Source: Mycobacterium sp. 4858
Lineage (GTDB): Bacteria > Actinomycetota > Actinomycetes > Mycobacteriales > Mycobacteriaceae
DNA: 64,000 bases
Direction of reading: 5' to 3'
Assembly: GCF_900240975.1 (NCBI RefSeq)
Contig: NZ_LT968776.1
Coordinates: 2,407,891-2,471,890, forward strand
In this document: positions 18,606 through 26,852 of the stretch, piece by piece
Numbering within the stretch: position 1 is the first letter of the stretch
Layout of the letters: every line of letters begins with the position of its first letter
Made by a program: the position numbers and the translations under genes
Notes under the pieces: model-generated
The model's database searches: none
What the model was told of the DNA's origin: nothing
Seen by the model: the letters and a program-made list of their open reading frames with translations, nothing else

Positions 18606-18884
18606 ATGAAGCAAATCGCGGCCGCCATGTTCGCGATGGCCGTACTGCTGTCCAGCGCGTGTTCGGCGTCGCAGGTCATCAACACCGGCGGCGACACCAA
18701 GTGCAAGGACTTCACCACGCAGGACGAGAAGAAGCAGAACGACGAGGTCAGCAAGATGCTGAAGGACAAGAACGGCACCGACCCGTCCAATGCCGAGATC
18801 TCGGCCACTCGACTCTCGGCGTTGACGTACTGCCAGACGCTGGGCAAGCCCGACACCAAGATCTCCGACGCGCCGCACGGCTGA
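18606..18884 (+). CDS. HdeA-like secreted/lipoprotein, small
   Basis: A 92-residue protein with a short signal peptide (MKQIAAAMFAMAVLLSSACSA). The Cys at the end of the hydrophobic stretch suggests a lipoprotein, although the lipobox (SSAC) is imperfect. The mature part CKDFTTQDEKKQNDEVSKML ... ALTYC has two cysteines spaced as in HdeA-type acid-stress chaperones. It probably acts outside the membrane as an acid-protection chaperone; this is inferred from the pattern only. Confidence 0.7.
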   Translation: MKQIAAAMFAMAVLLSSACSASQVINTGGDTKCKDFTTQDEKKQNDEVSKMLKDKNGTDPSNAEISATRLSALTYCQTLGKPDTKISDAPHG

Positions 18885-18938
18885 CCGCGGTCCGCGACAC
18901 CATTGGCGGGGACCGCGGTCAGCCCGGCGACTAGCCCG

Positions 18939-20684
18939 TCAGCGGAGCTCGCCCGCTGTGGCGGTGTCCGTGTCGACCGCCACGCTCGCGACATGCTCGC
19001 GGCCGACGTGCGCCTCGGCGCGCATCCGCTCCACCATGTGCGGGTAGTGCAGCTCGAAAGCCGGGCGCTCCGAACGGATCCGGGGCAGCTCGGTGAAGTT
19101 GTGCCGCGGCGGTGGGCAACTCGTCGCCCACTCCAGCGAGTTGCCGTGTCCCCACGGGTCGTCCACCAAGACCGGCTCGCCGTAGCGCCAGCTCTTGAAC
19201 ACGTTCCACACGAACGGCAACACCGAGGCGGCAAGGATGAACGCGCCCACCGTGGAGACGAAGTTGAGCGTCGCGAACCCGTCGGTGGGCAGGTAGTCGG
19301 CGTAGCGGCGCGGCATCCCGGAGTTGCCCAGCCAGTGCTGCACCAGGAACGTGGTGTGAAAGCCGATGAGGGTCAGCCAGAAGTGCAGCTTGCCCAGCCG
19401 CTCGTCGAGCAACCGGCCGGTCATCTTCGGGAACCAGAAGTAGATGCCGGCGTAGGTGGCGAACACGATGGTGCCGAACAGCGTGTAGTGGAAGTGCGCC
19501 ACCACGAAGTAGGTGTCGCTGATGTGAAAGTCCAGCGGCGGGCTGGCCAGCATCACCCCGGTCAGGCCGCCCAGCAGGAAGGTGACCAGGAAGCCCAGCG
19601 AGAACAGCATCGGGGTCTCGAAGGTGAGTTGCCCCTTCCACATGGTGCCGATCCAATTGAAGAACTTGATCCCCGTCGGTACCGCGATCAGGAATGTCAT
19701 GAACGAGAAGAACGGCAGCAGTACCGCTCCGGTGGCATACATGTGATGGGCCCACACCGCGACCGACAGCGCGGCGATTGCCAGCGTCGCGTACACCAAA
19801 GTGGTGTAGCCGAACAGCGGCTTGCGGGAGAACACCGGGATGATCTCGGAGATGATCCCGAAGAAGGGCAGCGCGATGACGTACACCTCGGGATGGCCGA
19901 AGAACCAGAACAAATGCTGGAACAGGATCACCCCGCCGTTGGCCGGGTCGTAGATGTGAGCGCCGATGCGGCGGTCGGCCTCCAGCCCGAACAACGCGGC
20001 CGTCAGCAGTGGGAAGACCACCAGGACAAGCACACTGGTGACCAGGATGTTCCAGGTGAAGATGGGCATCCGGAACATCGTCATGCCGGGCGCGCGCATG
20101 CACACGACGGTGGTGATCATGTTGACCGCCCCCAGAATGGTGCCCAGACCGCCGACGCCCACCCCCAGGATCCACAGGTCCCCGCCCACGCCGGGGCTGT
20201 GCACCGCATCGGACAGCGGCGTGTAGGCGGTCCACCCGAAATCGGCCGCACCCCCGGGAACGATGAAGCCGCCCAGCGCGATCAGCGCCCCGCAGACGAA
20301 CAGCCAGAACGACAACGCGTTCAGCCGTGGAAACGCCACGTCGGGCGCACCGATCTGTAGGGGCAGCACCAGATTGGCGAATCCGAAGACGATCGGAGTC
20401 GCATAGAAGAGCAACATCGCCGTGCCGTGCATGGTGAACAGCTGGTTGTACTGCTCGTTGGACAAGAATTGCAGCCCGGGCCGTGCCAGTTCGAGGCGCA
20501 GCAGTAACGCCATCAGGCCGCCGATGAAGAAGAAGATGAAGCACGCGACCATGTACATGATGCCGATCATCTTGTGATCGGTCGTGCTGATGACCTTGTA
20601 GATCAGGTTGCCCTTGGGCCCCATCCGGGCGGGAAAAGGCCGACGGGCCTCGAGGGCAGGGGTGGGCGGCGCCTCAGCAGTCAT
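18939..20684 (-). CDS. ctaD: Cytochrome c oxidase subunit I (aa3-type)
   Basis: The 581-residue catalytic subunit of the proton-pumping terminal oxidase, with 12 membrane segments. The heme ligand region FTMHGTAMLLFY, the CuB/Tyr site FGHPEVYVIALP, the CuB histidines VWAHHMYATG and the heme a/a3 ligands VVAHFHYTLFG are all present. It is close to M. tuberculosis CtaD (573 residues). No other oxidase subunit (ctaC, ctaE, qcr) is nearby, so this may be a solitary or second copy. A DosR-box-like sequence lies 81 bases upstream. Confidence 0.95.
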   Translation of the reverse strand: MTAEAPPTPALEARRPFPARMGPKGNLIYKVISTTDHKMIGIMYMVACFIFFFIGGLMALLLRLELARPGLQFLSNEQYNQLFTMHGTAMLLFYATPIVFGFANLVLPLQIGAPDVAFPRLNALSFWLFVCGALIALGGFIVPGGAADFGWTAYTPLSDAVHSPGVGGDLWILGVGVGGLGTILGAVNMITTVVCMRAPGMTMFRMPIFTWNILVTSVLVLVVFPLLTAALFGLEADRRIGAHIYDPANGGVILFQHLFWFFGHPEVYVIALPFFGIISEIIPVFSRKPLFGYTTLVYATLAIAALSVAVWAHHMYATGAVLLPFFSFMTFLIAVPTGIKFFNWIGTMWKGQLTFETPMLFSLGFLVTFLLGGLTGVMLASPPLDFHISDTYFVVAHFHYTLFGTIVFATYAGIYFWFPKMTGRLLDERLGKLHFWLTLIGFHTTFLVQHWLGNSGMPRRYADYLPTDGFATLNFVSTVGAFILAASVLPFVWNVFKSWRYGEPVLVDDPWGHGNSLEWATSCPPPRHNFTELPRIRSERPAFELHYPHMVERMRAEAHVGREHVASVAVDTDTATAGELR

Positions 20685-20764
20685 GCATTACCTCCACACG
20701 TCCAGAAGCCGGACGGTAATCATCAAGCCGCCCAAGTATTCCGAGACCCCACTGCGCGGACCTA

Positions 20765-20778
20765 GGGCCAAACGTCCC
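20765..20778. promoter_or_regulatory. Candidate DosR-box-like site between ctaD and the P450
   Basis: GGGCCAAACGTCCC matches 11 of 14 positions of the DosR (DevR) consensus core GGGACTWWAGTCCC as I remember it, and is embedded in a TAGGG...CCCTA dyad. It lies 81 bases upstream of the ctaD start and about 195 bases upstream of the P450. If real, it would tie this oxidase or P450 to hypoxia or NO signalling. Confidence 0.35.
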
Positions 20779-20973
20779 TAAATTCGGGCGAATCCTGGGT
20801 GATGCGGCGCAGGAAGGAAAGCCTTTCCAACGCTGGCGGCCGGCCGCGGGCCGACCGTGAAATGTGGTGTTGACCGGTGCCCCCCGAGCGACGAACATCA
20901 ACGCAACGCGGCGATCGCCGCCGGCCCGGAGGGGCGAAGCCCCGACTCGGCAACAGCACCTGAGGAGAACCGT

Positions 20974-22224
20974 ATGAGCACCCGGATCATGGACGAGGCC
21001 GCGCGGGTTCTGGCCGACCCGTCGGCCTACGCCGACGAGAAGCGGTTGCACCAGGCGCTGACCTACCTGCGGGCCCACGCCCCGGTCTCCTGGGTCGATG
21101 TCGAAGGCTACAAACCGTTTTGGGCGATCACCAAGCATGCCGACGTGATGGACATCGAACGGCAGAATGACCTGTTCACCAACGATCCGCGCCCACTGTT
21201 GATGGTTTCCGAGGGCGAAGACGTGCTGCGCGCCCAGATGGAGGCGGGCATCGGCCTGCGCACGCTGATCCACATGGACGACCCCCACCACCGCGACATG
21301 CGGAAGATCGGCGCCGACTGGTTCAGGCCGAAGGTGATGCGGGACTTGAAGTGTCGCGTCGACGAGCTGGCCAGGATCTACGTCGACAAAATGGTCGAGA
21401 AGGGGCCCGAGTGCGACTTCGTCCAGGAGGTCGCCGTCAATTACCCGCTGTATGTGATCCTGTCGCTGCTGGGGCTGCCGGAATCCGACTTCCCGCGGAT
21501 GCTCAAGCTCACCCAGGAGATGTTCGGCGGTGACGACACCGAGTTCCAGCGGGGTGGCACGACCGAGGACATGCTCGCCGTGCTGCTGGACTTCTTCAAC
21601 TACTTCGCCGCGCTCACCGCGTCACGCCGCGAGCGCCCGACCGAGGACCTGGCCTCGGCGATCGCCAACGCCACGATCAACGGCGCACCGTTGTCGGACA
21701 TGGACACGGCGTCGTACTACGTGATCGTGGCCAGCGCCGGCCACGACACCACCAGCGCGGGCATCGCCGGCGGCATGCTGGCGCTGCTGGAGAACCCCGG
21801 TGAGCTGGCGCGGCTGCAAAAGGACATGGGACTGATGGGCACCGCGGTCGAGGAGATGATCCGCTGGGTGGTGCCGGTCAAGGAGTTCATGCGCACCGCG
21901 CAGGCCGACACCGCGGTGCGCGGGGTGCCGATCGCGAAGGGTGAATCGGTACTGCTGTCCTATGTTTCGGCCAACCGCGACGAGGACGTGTTCACGGACC
22001 CGTTCCGATTCGACGTCGCGCGCGACCCCAACAAACACCTGTCGTTCGGCTATGGCGTGCACTTCTGCCTGGGCGCCGCGTTGGCCCGGATGGAGATCAA
22101 CAGCTTCTTCTCCGAGCTGGTCCCGCGGATCAGGTCGATTGAGCTGGCCGGCGCGCCGGAGCTGATGGCCACGACATTCGTCGGCGGCCTCAAGCACCTG
22201 CCGATCCGCTACTCGCTGAAGTGA
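20974..22224 (+). CDS. Cytochrome P450
   Basis: A 416-residue soluble class I bacterial P450. The I-helix oxygen-activation motif is ASAGHDTTSAG, the K-helix ExxR is EEMIRW, and the heme loop FGYGVHFCLGAALARME has the thiolate Cys at residue 365. The overall pattern (WAITKHADVMDIERQNDLF, FMRTAQADTAVRGV) resembles mycobacterial sterol/terpenoid P450s, but the substrate is not assignable. The ATG at 20974 follows GAGGAG. No ferredoxin is adjacent on this side; the nearest is in the island at 23345. Confidence 0.92.
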   Translation: MSTRIMDEAARVLADPSAYADEKRLHQALTYLRAHAPVSWVDVEGYKPFWAITKHADVMDIERQNDLFTNDPRPLLMVSEGEDVLRAQMEAGIGLRTLIHMDDPHHRDMRKIGADWFRPKVMRDLKCRVDELARIYVDKMVEKGPECDFVQEVAVNYPLYVILSLLGLPESDFPRMLKLTQEMFGGDDTEFQRGGTTEDMLAVLLDFFNYFAALTASRRERPTEDLASAIANATINGAPLSDMDTASYYVIVASAGHDTTSAGIAGGMLALLENPGELARLQKDMGLMGTAVEEMIRWVVPVKEFMRTAQADTAVRGVPIAKGESVLLSYVSANRDEDVFTDPFRFDVARDPNKHLSFGYGVHFCLGAALARMEINSFFSELVPRIRSIELAGAPELMATTFVGGLKHLPIRYSLK

Positions 22225-22236
22225 ATTCGGGCCGAC

Positions 22237-22420
22237 TCACGTAACGGTCAACTCGTCGGGCAGCTCGTCTTCCAGCGCCGCCCGCGCGAGCAGCTCGCCC
22301 AGCACCGGGCCGAACTTCATCAGGTTGCTGCCGACGAACGCGATGACTCGGCCGCGTCGCGCAACGGTCCAGCCGTCACCGCCCGCGTCGAGCACGGCGC
22401 GCGGACCTTCACACGGTCTA
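22237..22420 (-). pseudogene. C-terminal remnant of an FAD-dependent (sarcosine-oxidase-like) oxidoreductase
   Basis: About 50 codons ending in ...VIAFVGSNLMKFGPVLGEL and a TGA resemble the C-terminal glycine-turn and helix of DAO-family flavoproteins (the usual text is close to GFSGHGFKFGPVLGE). Upstream of about 22420 the reading frame is degraded and no further domain is recognisable; the TetR gene of the island starts soon after. It reads as a host gene truncated when the island arrived. Confidence 0.5.
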
Positions 22421-22559
22421 CTCGCCCGACGGGACGCAATGCGGGGAACAACGCGACAGCAGCCCTCGTAGGCGGCCGCAACACGAGATGTGTGCTGCGG
22501 CGCGTGCTCCGGCGGGTTGACGATTGGTTGTCAGCGGTGGCAGCAGTGTCGGAGCAGCA

Positions 22560-23210
22560 TCACGTTGATGGCCGACAGAGCAAGTACCTGAGGGCGAGTT
22601 CGCGTAGGTCGGCCTTGAAGTCTTCATCGGTGAGGCGTCGCTCTGCGGCAAAGTTTGCCCCGTATGCGACGTGCATGGCGACCGACGCCCAGATCGTGCG
22701 GTAACAAGTGTCGAGCATGTGGTGAGGGTCTGCGCCCGGAAACTCGTCGATCCGAGGCGCGAGCAAAGTGGTGACCACATTGCCTAGTTCGGTCATCCAT
22801 TGTGATCCACGGGCCCGGACCTCCGAATGCGAAGCGGACAGCCAGATGATGGATCGTATGAGCCCTGTGCGCGACAGAAACAGATCGGCGACGGTGGTGA
22901 CTGCCAGGCAGACCAAGTCCTCGGTCGACAGCTCGTCGTAAGACGCCGCCTCACGTTCCAGAACTGCTCTCTCAGAGGCCATTTGGGCGAGCGCGTACTC
23001 GTAGACCGCCAGGAATAACGCGTCCTTGTTCGGCACCCGCGAATAGATCGCGGCCACCGACACTCCCGCTCGTTCGCAGACGGCTGCGATGGTGAACTCT
23101 TCGAGGCTCGTGGTTTCGAGAATGCCGACGCCGGCTTCGAGCACGCGGGCCCACGCTTTGCGTGATCGAGCCTGTTTTGGCGGGCTCACCGTGGTGCGGG
23201 TAGCGGTCAT
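22560..23210 (-). CDS. TetR-family regulator of the catabolic island
   Basis: A 216-residue repressor-type protein. The N-terminal helix-turn-helix is EEFTIAAVCERAGVSVAAIY, followed by SRVPNKDALFLAVYEYALAQ and a helical ligand-binding domain. The ATG at 23210 (MTATRTTVSPPKQARSRK) is preferred over an upstream one. It is divergent from the ferredoxin-reductase-P450 operon, and an imperfect 22-bp palindrome lies between them, so it probably represses that operon until a pathway substrate binds. Confidence 0.88.
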   Translation of the reverse strand: MTATRTTVSPPKQARSRKAWARVLEAGVGILETTSLEEFTIAAVCERAGVSVAAIYSRVPNKDALFLAVYEYALAQMASERAVLEREAASYDELSTEDLVCLAVTTVADLFLSRTGLIRSIIWLSASHSEVRARGSQWMTELGNVVTTLLAPRIDEFPGADPHHMLDTCYRTIWASVAMHVAYGANFAAERRLTDEDFKADLRELALRYLLCRPST

Positions 23211-23256
23211 GACCCCCATCGTAAGACCGGCCAGCGCGCCGACCGGCTCCAGAAAC

Positions 23257-23278
23257 AAGAATCAAAATTCTAATTCTT
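23257..23278. promoter_or_regulatory. Candidate TetR operator and promoter of the catabolic operon
   Basis: AAGAAT at 23257 and ATTCTT at 23273 form the ends of an imperfect 22-bp dyad in which 18 positions pair. It overlaps the edge of a consensus -35 hexamer TTGACA (23280-23285) pointing toward the ferredoxin gene. The location between divergent tetR and the operon is what one expects of an autoregulated TetR site. Confidence 0.5.
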
Positions 23279-23344
23279 CTTGACAGGTGGCGGTAGCGGC
23301 TGTGAAGCTGCTCACCAAGCGCGAAAGAAGTGAGGAGTTCAACA

Positions 23345-23548
23345 GTGAAGGTCGCCGTGGATCGGATCAGATGTGAGGGCTATGGCTTCTGCGAGGAGCG
23401 TGCGGCTGACTTGCTCCGACTCTCGGAGGACGGCGTGTTGGAAGTCCTCGGCGACGAAGTTCCTGCCGGGCAGGAGGACATGGCCCGGCAGGCTGTGCGC
23501 AGCTGTCCCGTCGCGGCATTGACTCTCGTTGAGGCCCAGAATGATTGA
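23345..23548 (+). CDS. [3Fe-4S]-type ferredoxin, P450 redox partner
   Basis: A 67-residue one-electron carrier. The cluster motif is C-EGYGF-C, then CPVAAL near the C-terminus: CxxYxxC...CP. The usual second cysteine position is Tyr, as in the 3Fe-4S ferredoxins that serve mycobacterial and streptomycete P450s. The GTG at 23345 has GAGGAG upstream. The gene overlaps the reductase start by eight bases, so the two are translationally coupled, and a P450 follows. They form a class I P450 electron chain. Confidence 0.92.
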   Translation: MKVAVDRIRCEGYGFCEERAADLLRLSEDGVLEVLGDEVPAGQEDMARQAVRSCPVAALTLVEAQND

Positions 23549-24722
23549 GCTCGAAGAAACCGTCGTGGTCGTAGGGGCGTCGGTCGCCGGCATCACCGCC
23601 GTGGAGGAGCTATCGCGACTCGGCCACCGCGGGCCGGTCATTCTCATCGACGCCGAGGACGGCGCCTCCTACGCACGTCCACCGCTGTCAAAGGCGGTGT
23701 TGACCGGTGCTGCTTCCCCAGAGTCGACGCTGTTGCCGGAACTGGATTGCCCACGCGTCCAATACCTGCGCGGCGACGCCGCAGCGGAGCTGAATGTGGA
23801 AAAGCGCGAGATAAAGCTGGCCAGTGGCCGTGCAGTCGCCTACGGCGGGCTGGTGATCGCGACGGGATCGCGCGCCCGGACCCTCGTCGATCTTGGCAGG
23901 AATGCGACCGGGATCAAGGAACGCGTCGTCCGCTCACTAGACGACGCATGCCAGTTGCGTGCCGTGTTGCAGGAAGCAAAGTCCATCGTCATCGTCGGTG
24001 GCGGCGTACTGGGTATGGAGATCGCCTCCGTCGCAGCCGGCCTGGGCTTGCACACCACCGTCGCGACGGATGAGCCGCCGCTGCTCAGCCACTGTGGCAC
24101 GTTCGTATCCCGACTCGTCGCACAGCAAGCTGAAGCGCACGGCGTGAGTATTCGGATCCATCCCGACGGCGCCCGCTTAGTCGACCGTGCAGGACGTCTC
24201 GCGGTCCACATCGCGGACACCGTTCTCGAAGCTGACATCGTGGTGTCTGCCGTCGGGGATGTCCCCAACGTCGAATGGTTGCAGTCATCACCTTTGAGGT
24301 GCCGCCCAGGAGTCGTGATCGACTCGCGGTGTCGCGTCAGCGATCGCATCGTCGCCGCCGGTGACGTCGCCGCCTTCGGCGAGCCACCGCGTCGCACTCC
24401 GCACTGGTCGAATGCCATCGATCAAGCCCGCGTGGCTGCCGCGGCGCTGCTGCTGGGGGACGCGGCCATCCCCCATGTTCCGCGGCCGTACTTCTGGACC
24501 GACCAGTTCTCCCTGGCCATGAAAATGGGCGGACGCATGCCTTTTCGAGGTGAACCGCTGGTCGTCGAGGGATCCGTCGCAAAACTCGACGCCCTCGTCC
24601 ACTGGACTCAGGGCGGCAATCCCAACGGAGCGCTGGCCATCAACAAGCGCATCCCCATCTCACGACTGCACCGCGTCGCCGGCAACCCCCTACCCACCGT
24701 CTTTTCAGGAGCCACTCAATGA
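23541..24722 (+). CDS. NAD(P)H-dependent ferredoxin reductase (FAD)
   Basis: A 393-residue flavoprotein of the rubredoxin/putidaredoxin reductase type. The FAD-binding site is VVVVGASVAGITAVEEL, the NAD(P)H site VIVGGGVLGMEIA, and the second FAD contact RIVAAGDVAAFGEPP. It would pass electrons from NAD(P)H to the ferredoxin encoded just before it and on to the P450 just after it. The ATG at 23541 overlaps the ferredoxin stop, and its own stop overlaps the P450 start as ATGA. Confidence 0.92.
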   Translation: MIELEETVVVVGASVAGITAVEELSRLGHRGPVILIDAEDGASYARPPLSKAVLTGAASPESTLLPELDCPRVQYLRGDAAAELNVEKREIKLASGRAVAYGGLVIATGSRARTLVDLGRNATGIKERVVRSLDDACQLRAVLQEAKSIVIVGGGVLGMEIASVAAGLGLHTTVATDEPPLLSHCGTFVSRLVAQQAEAHGVSIRIHPDGARLVDRAGRLAVHIADTVLEADIVVSAVGDVPNVEWLQSSPLRCRPGVVIDSRCRVSDRIVAAGDVAAFGEPPRRTPHWSNAIDQARVAAAALLLGDAAIPHVPRPYFWTDQFSLAMKMGGRMPFRGEPLVVEGSVAKLDALVHWTQGGNPNGALAINKRIPISRLHRVAGNPLPTVFSGATQ

Positions 24723-25897
24723 CACTCGCGAGCCTCTCCGACGTCGACTTGTTCTCCGAACAGAATCTCGACGATCCCTACGAGACGTTCCGGGCGCTCC
24801 GCGATAAAGCACCGGCGCTGTGGCTCAAGCGAATCGACTGTTGGGCGATACCGCGCTACGCCGGCGTGCGCGAGGTCCTTTACGACTGGAAACGGTTCAG
24901 CGCCGCTCAGGGAGTGGGTCTCAACAGCGAGGTCAACACGATGTCGGTCGACACCGTCCTTGCGTCAGATCCTCCGCTGCACGACGCGCTGCGCGGTGTT
25001 CTTACCGAGAGCTTGAGTCCCCGTGCCATCCGATCGCTGACCGATCACATCCGGGTTCAAGCAGAAGAACTCGTCACCGCGCTGGTGGCAAAAGGCAGTT
25101 TCGATGCCGTCACCGACCTGGCCCAGGTCTTTCCTCCGTCGATTGTCGCCGACCTCCTCGGCATCCCCCTCGACGTGCGTCCGCGGCTTCTGCCCTGGGG
25201 CGACGCGATGTTCAACTCGCTTGGACCGGCCAATCATCGGATGCGTTCATCGCTCCCCGCACTCGGCGAGATGTTCCAGTGGGCCCACACCGTTCAACCG
25301 GCAGAACTCGCCGAAGGCAGCATGGGCCGTGCCGTCTACGAGGCAGCCGATGCCGGCAAGATCGACCGCGCGCACGCACCGCAACTCCTGGCGGCATACA
25401 CCGCAGCGGCCATGGACACCACCGTCAACTCGATCGGGTCCGCCGTGTGGCTATTCTCCCGGCACCCGCAACAGTGGGACGCAGTCCGAAACGACCACGC
25501 ACTGATCCCCGCCGCGTTCAACGAGGTGCTGCGCTTCGAAAGCCCCGTGCAATACTTCACGCGCGTCGCACCGGCCGCCACACAGGTGGACGGTGTGCAG
25601 ATTGCGGCCGGTGATCGAGTACTCATCATGTACGGCTCAGCCAACCGCGACGAACGCCATTTCGGCGACACGGCCGCAACATTCGACATTGGTCGCGACG
25701 CGCGAGACCACGTCGCCTTCGGATACGGGTTGCATGCCTGCGCCGGACAAGCCTTCGCCCGGATGGAAGCCCATGCACTGCTCGCCGCCCTGGCCGGTCG
25801 CGTCGAGAGATTCACCGTCGACGGACCTGTGAGCCGCCACCTCAACAACACTGTCCGCGGGTTGGCGTCCCTGCCCGTGACCGTGACACGAACCTGA
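24719..25897 (+). CDS. Cytochrome P450, CYP199-like
   Basis: A 392-residue P450. The I-helix carries TAAAMDTTVNSIG in place of the usual AGxxTT, with a Met-Asp-Thr-Thr acid-alcohol pair. The K-helix is EVLRFESPVQYFTRV and the heme loop FGYGLHACAGQAFARME has Cys341. The DTT and ESPVQ-F-R stretches recall CYP199-type para-substituted benzoate O-demethylases. Together with the aromatic ring-cleavage genes downstream, that makes an aromatic O-demethylase or hydroxylase the best guess, not a certainty. It is third in the coupled operon. Confidence 0.9.
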   Translation: MTLASLSDVDLFSEQNLDDPYETFRALRDKAPALWLKRIDCWAIPRYAGVREVLYDWKRFSAAQGVGLNSEVNTMSVDTVLASDPPLHDALRGVLTESLSPRAIRSLTDHIRVQAEELVTALVAKGSFDAVTDLAQVFPPSIVADLLGIPLDVRPRLLPWGDAMFNSLGPANHRMRSSLPALGEMFQWAHTVQPAELAEGSMGRAVYEAADAGKIDRAHAPQLLAAYTAAAMDTTVNSIGSAVWLFSRHPQQWDAVRNDHALIPAAFNEVLRFESPVQYFTRVAPAATQVDGVQIAAGDRVLIMYGSANRDERHFGDTAATFDIGRDARDHVAFGYGLHACAGQAFARMEAHALLAALAGRVERFTVDGPVSRHLNNTVRGLASLPVTVTRT

Positions 25898-25974
25898 CAT
25901 TCCCGCGCCGGGGGAGATTCGAGTCCGGCGATCCCGTCACCCGCACATTCCACACATCAGCAGGAAGGACTCTT

Positions 25975-26841
25975 ATGTTCGTAGCATCGATGCAGAACCG
26001 CTTGACGACCTTCGTCGACGGGAAGGCCGTCGACGTCGAAGAAGCCAGCCACGGGCGGTTTGGCTCTGACGTCGCCGAGATCTATCGCGTCTGGGATGAC
26101 TTCACCGAGTGGGGCCGGTCCTACGGCGCCTACGGCGGCGGGGACGTTTCCGCCGAGCGTCTGAATGCCCCCTCCCCCCGGCCGTCTCAAGTGTTCGCAA
26201 TTTCGCTGAACTACCTCGATCACGCCGAAGAAGCCAATCTCGAGATTCCCGACTTTCCCTCGGTGTTCACCAAGTTCCCCTCCTGCATCGTCGGCCCCGA
26301 CGTCGAAGTGCAGCTGGCGCAAACCACGACCGACTGGGAGGTGGAACTCGTCCTCGTGATCGGTCGCGCCGCTCACCAAGTGTCACCCGCCGACGGCTGG
26401 GATTATGTTGCCGGCGTCACGATCGGTCAGGACCTCTCGGATCGCACCCGGCAATTGGCAGGAATGCCCTACCCACAGTTCAGCCTCGGCAAGTCCTATC
26501 CCGGGTACGGACCCACCGGGCCGTGGCTGGTCACACCAGACGAACTGGAAGATCGCGACGACCTCGCGCTGCGATGCACGGTCGACGACGAGGTGGTCCA
26601 AGACTTCCGGTCCTCGAAGATGATCTTCACCGTTCCCCAACTGGTCGCCCACCTTTCGACAGTGGTCGAGCTGCGACCTGGAGATCTCATTTTCACGGGC
26701 ACGTCCTCCGGCGTGGGGTTCGCGCGCTCCCCCAAACGCTTCCTCTCCCCGGGCCAGCGGATCGTCAGTCAGATCGAAGGGGTCGGCACACTGCGCACCC
26801 AACTCGCCGCCGCGGCAACCACTCCCGCGGCCGGTGCTTAG
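25975..26841 (+). CDS. Fumarylacetoacetate hydrolase-family protein (first copy)
   Basis: A 288-residue FAA-fold enzyme that hydrolyses, decarboxylates or hydrates ring-cleavage products using Mg2+ or Mn2+. Core motifs are VFAISLNYLDHAEEANLE, the metal-binding DWEVELVLVIG, VTIGQDLSDR, FSLGKSYPGYGPTGPWLV and IFTGTSSGVGFA. AGGAAGGA lies upstream. It follows the P450 by 77 bases and precedes the SMP-30 gene, so it is probably in the same transcript. It cannot be told from sequence whether it is a hydrolase, hydratase or decarboxylase. Confidence 0.88.
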   Translation: MFVASMQNRLTTFVDGKAVDVEEASHGRFGSDVAEIYRVWDDFTEWGRSYGAYGGGDVSAERLNAPSPRPSQVFAISLNYLDHAEEANLEIPDFPSVFTKFPSCIVGPDVEVQLAQTTTDWEVELVLVIGRAAHQVSPADGWDYVAGVTIGQDLSDRTRQLAGMPYPQFSLGKSYPGYGPTGPWLVTPDELEDRDDLALRCTVDDEVVQDFRSSKMIFTVPQLVAHLSTVVELRPGDLIFTGTSSGVGFARSPKRFLSPGQRIVSQIEGVGTLRTQLAAAATTPAAGA

Positions 26842-26852
26842 GGCGCTGTCTG

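Noticed and set aside
22418..22780. 120-residue minus-strand open frame near the tetR 3' end
   Set aside because: It overlaps tetR in another frame and has Ser/Thr/Arg-rich text without domain features.
25911..25935. tRNA-like T-arm text (GATTCGAGTCC) between the P450 and FAA hydrolase genes
   Set aside because: No acceptor, D or anticodon stems can be drawn around it within the 77-base gap.
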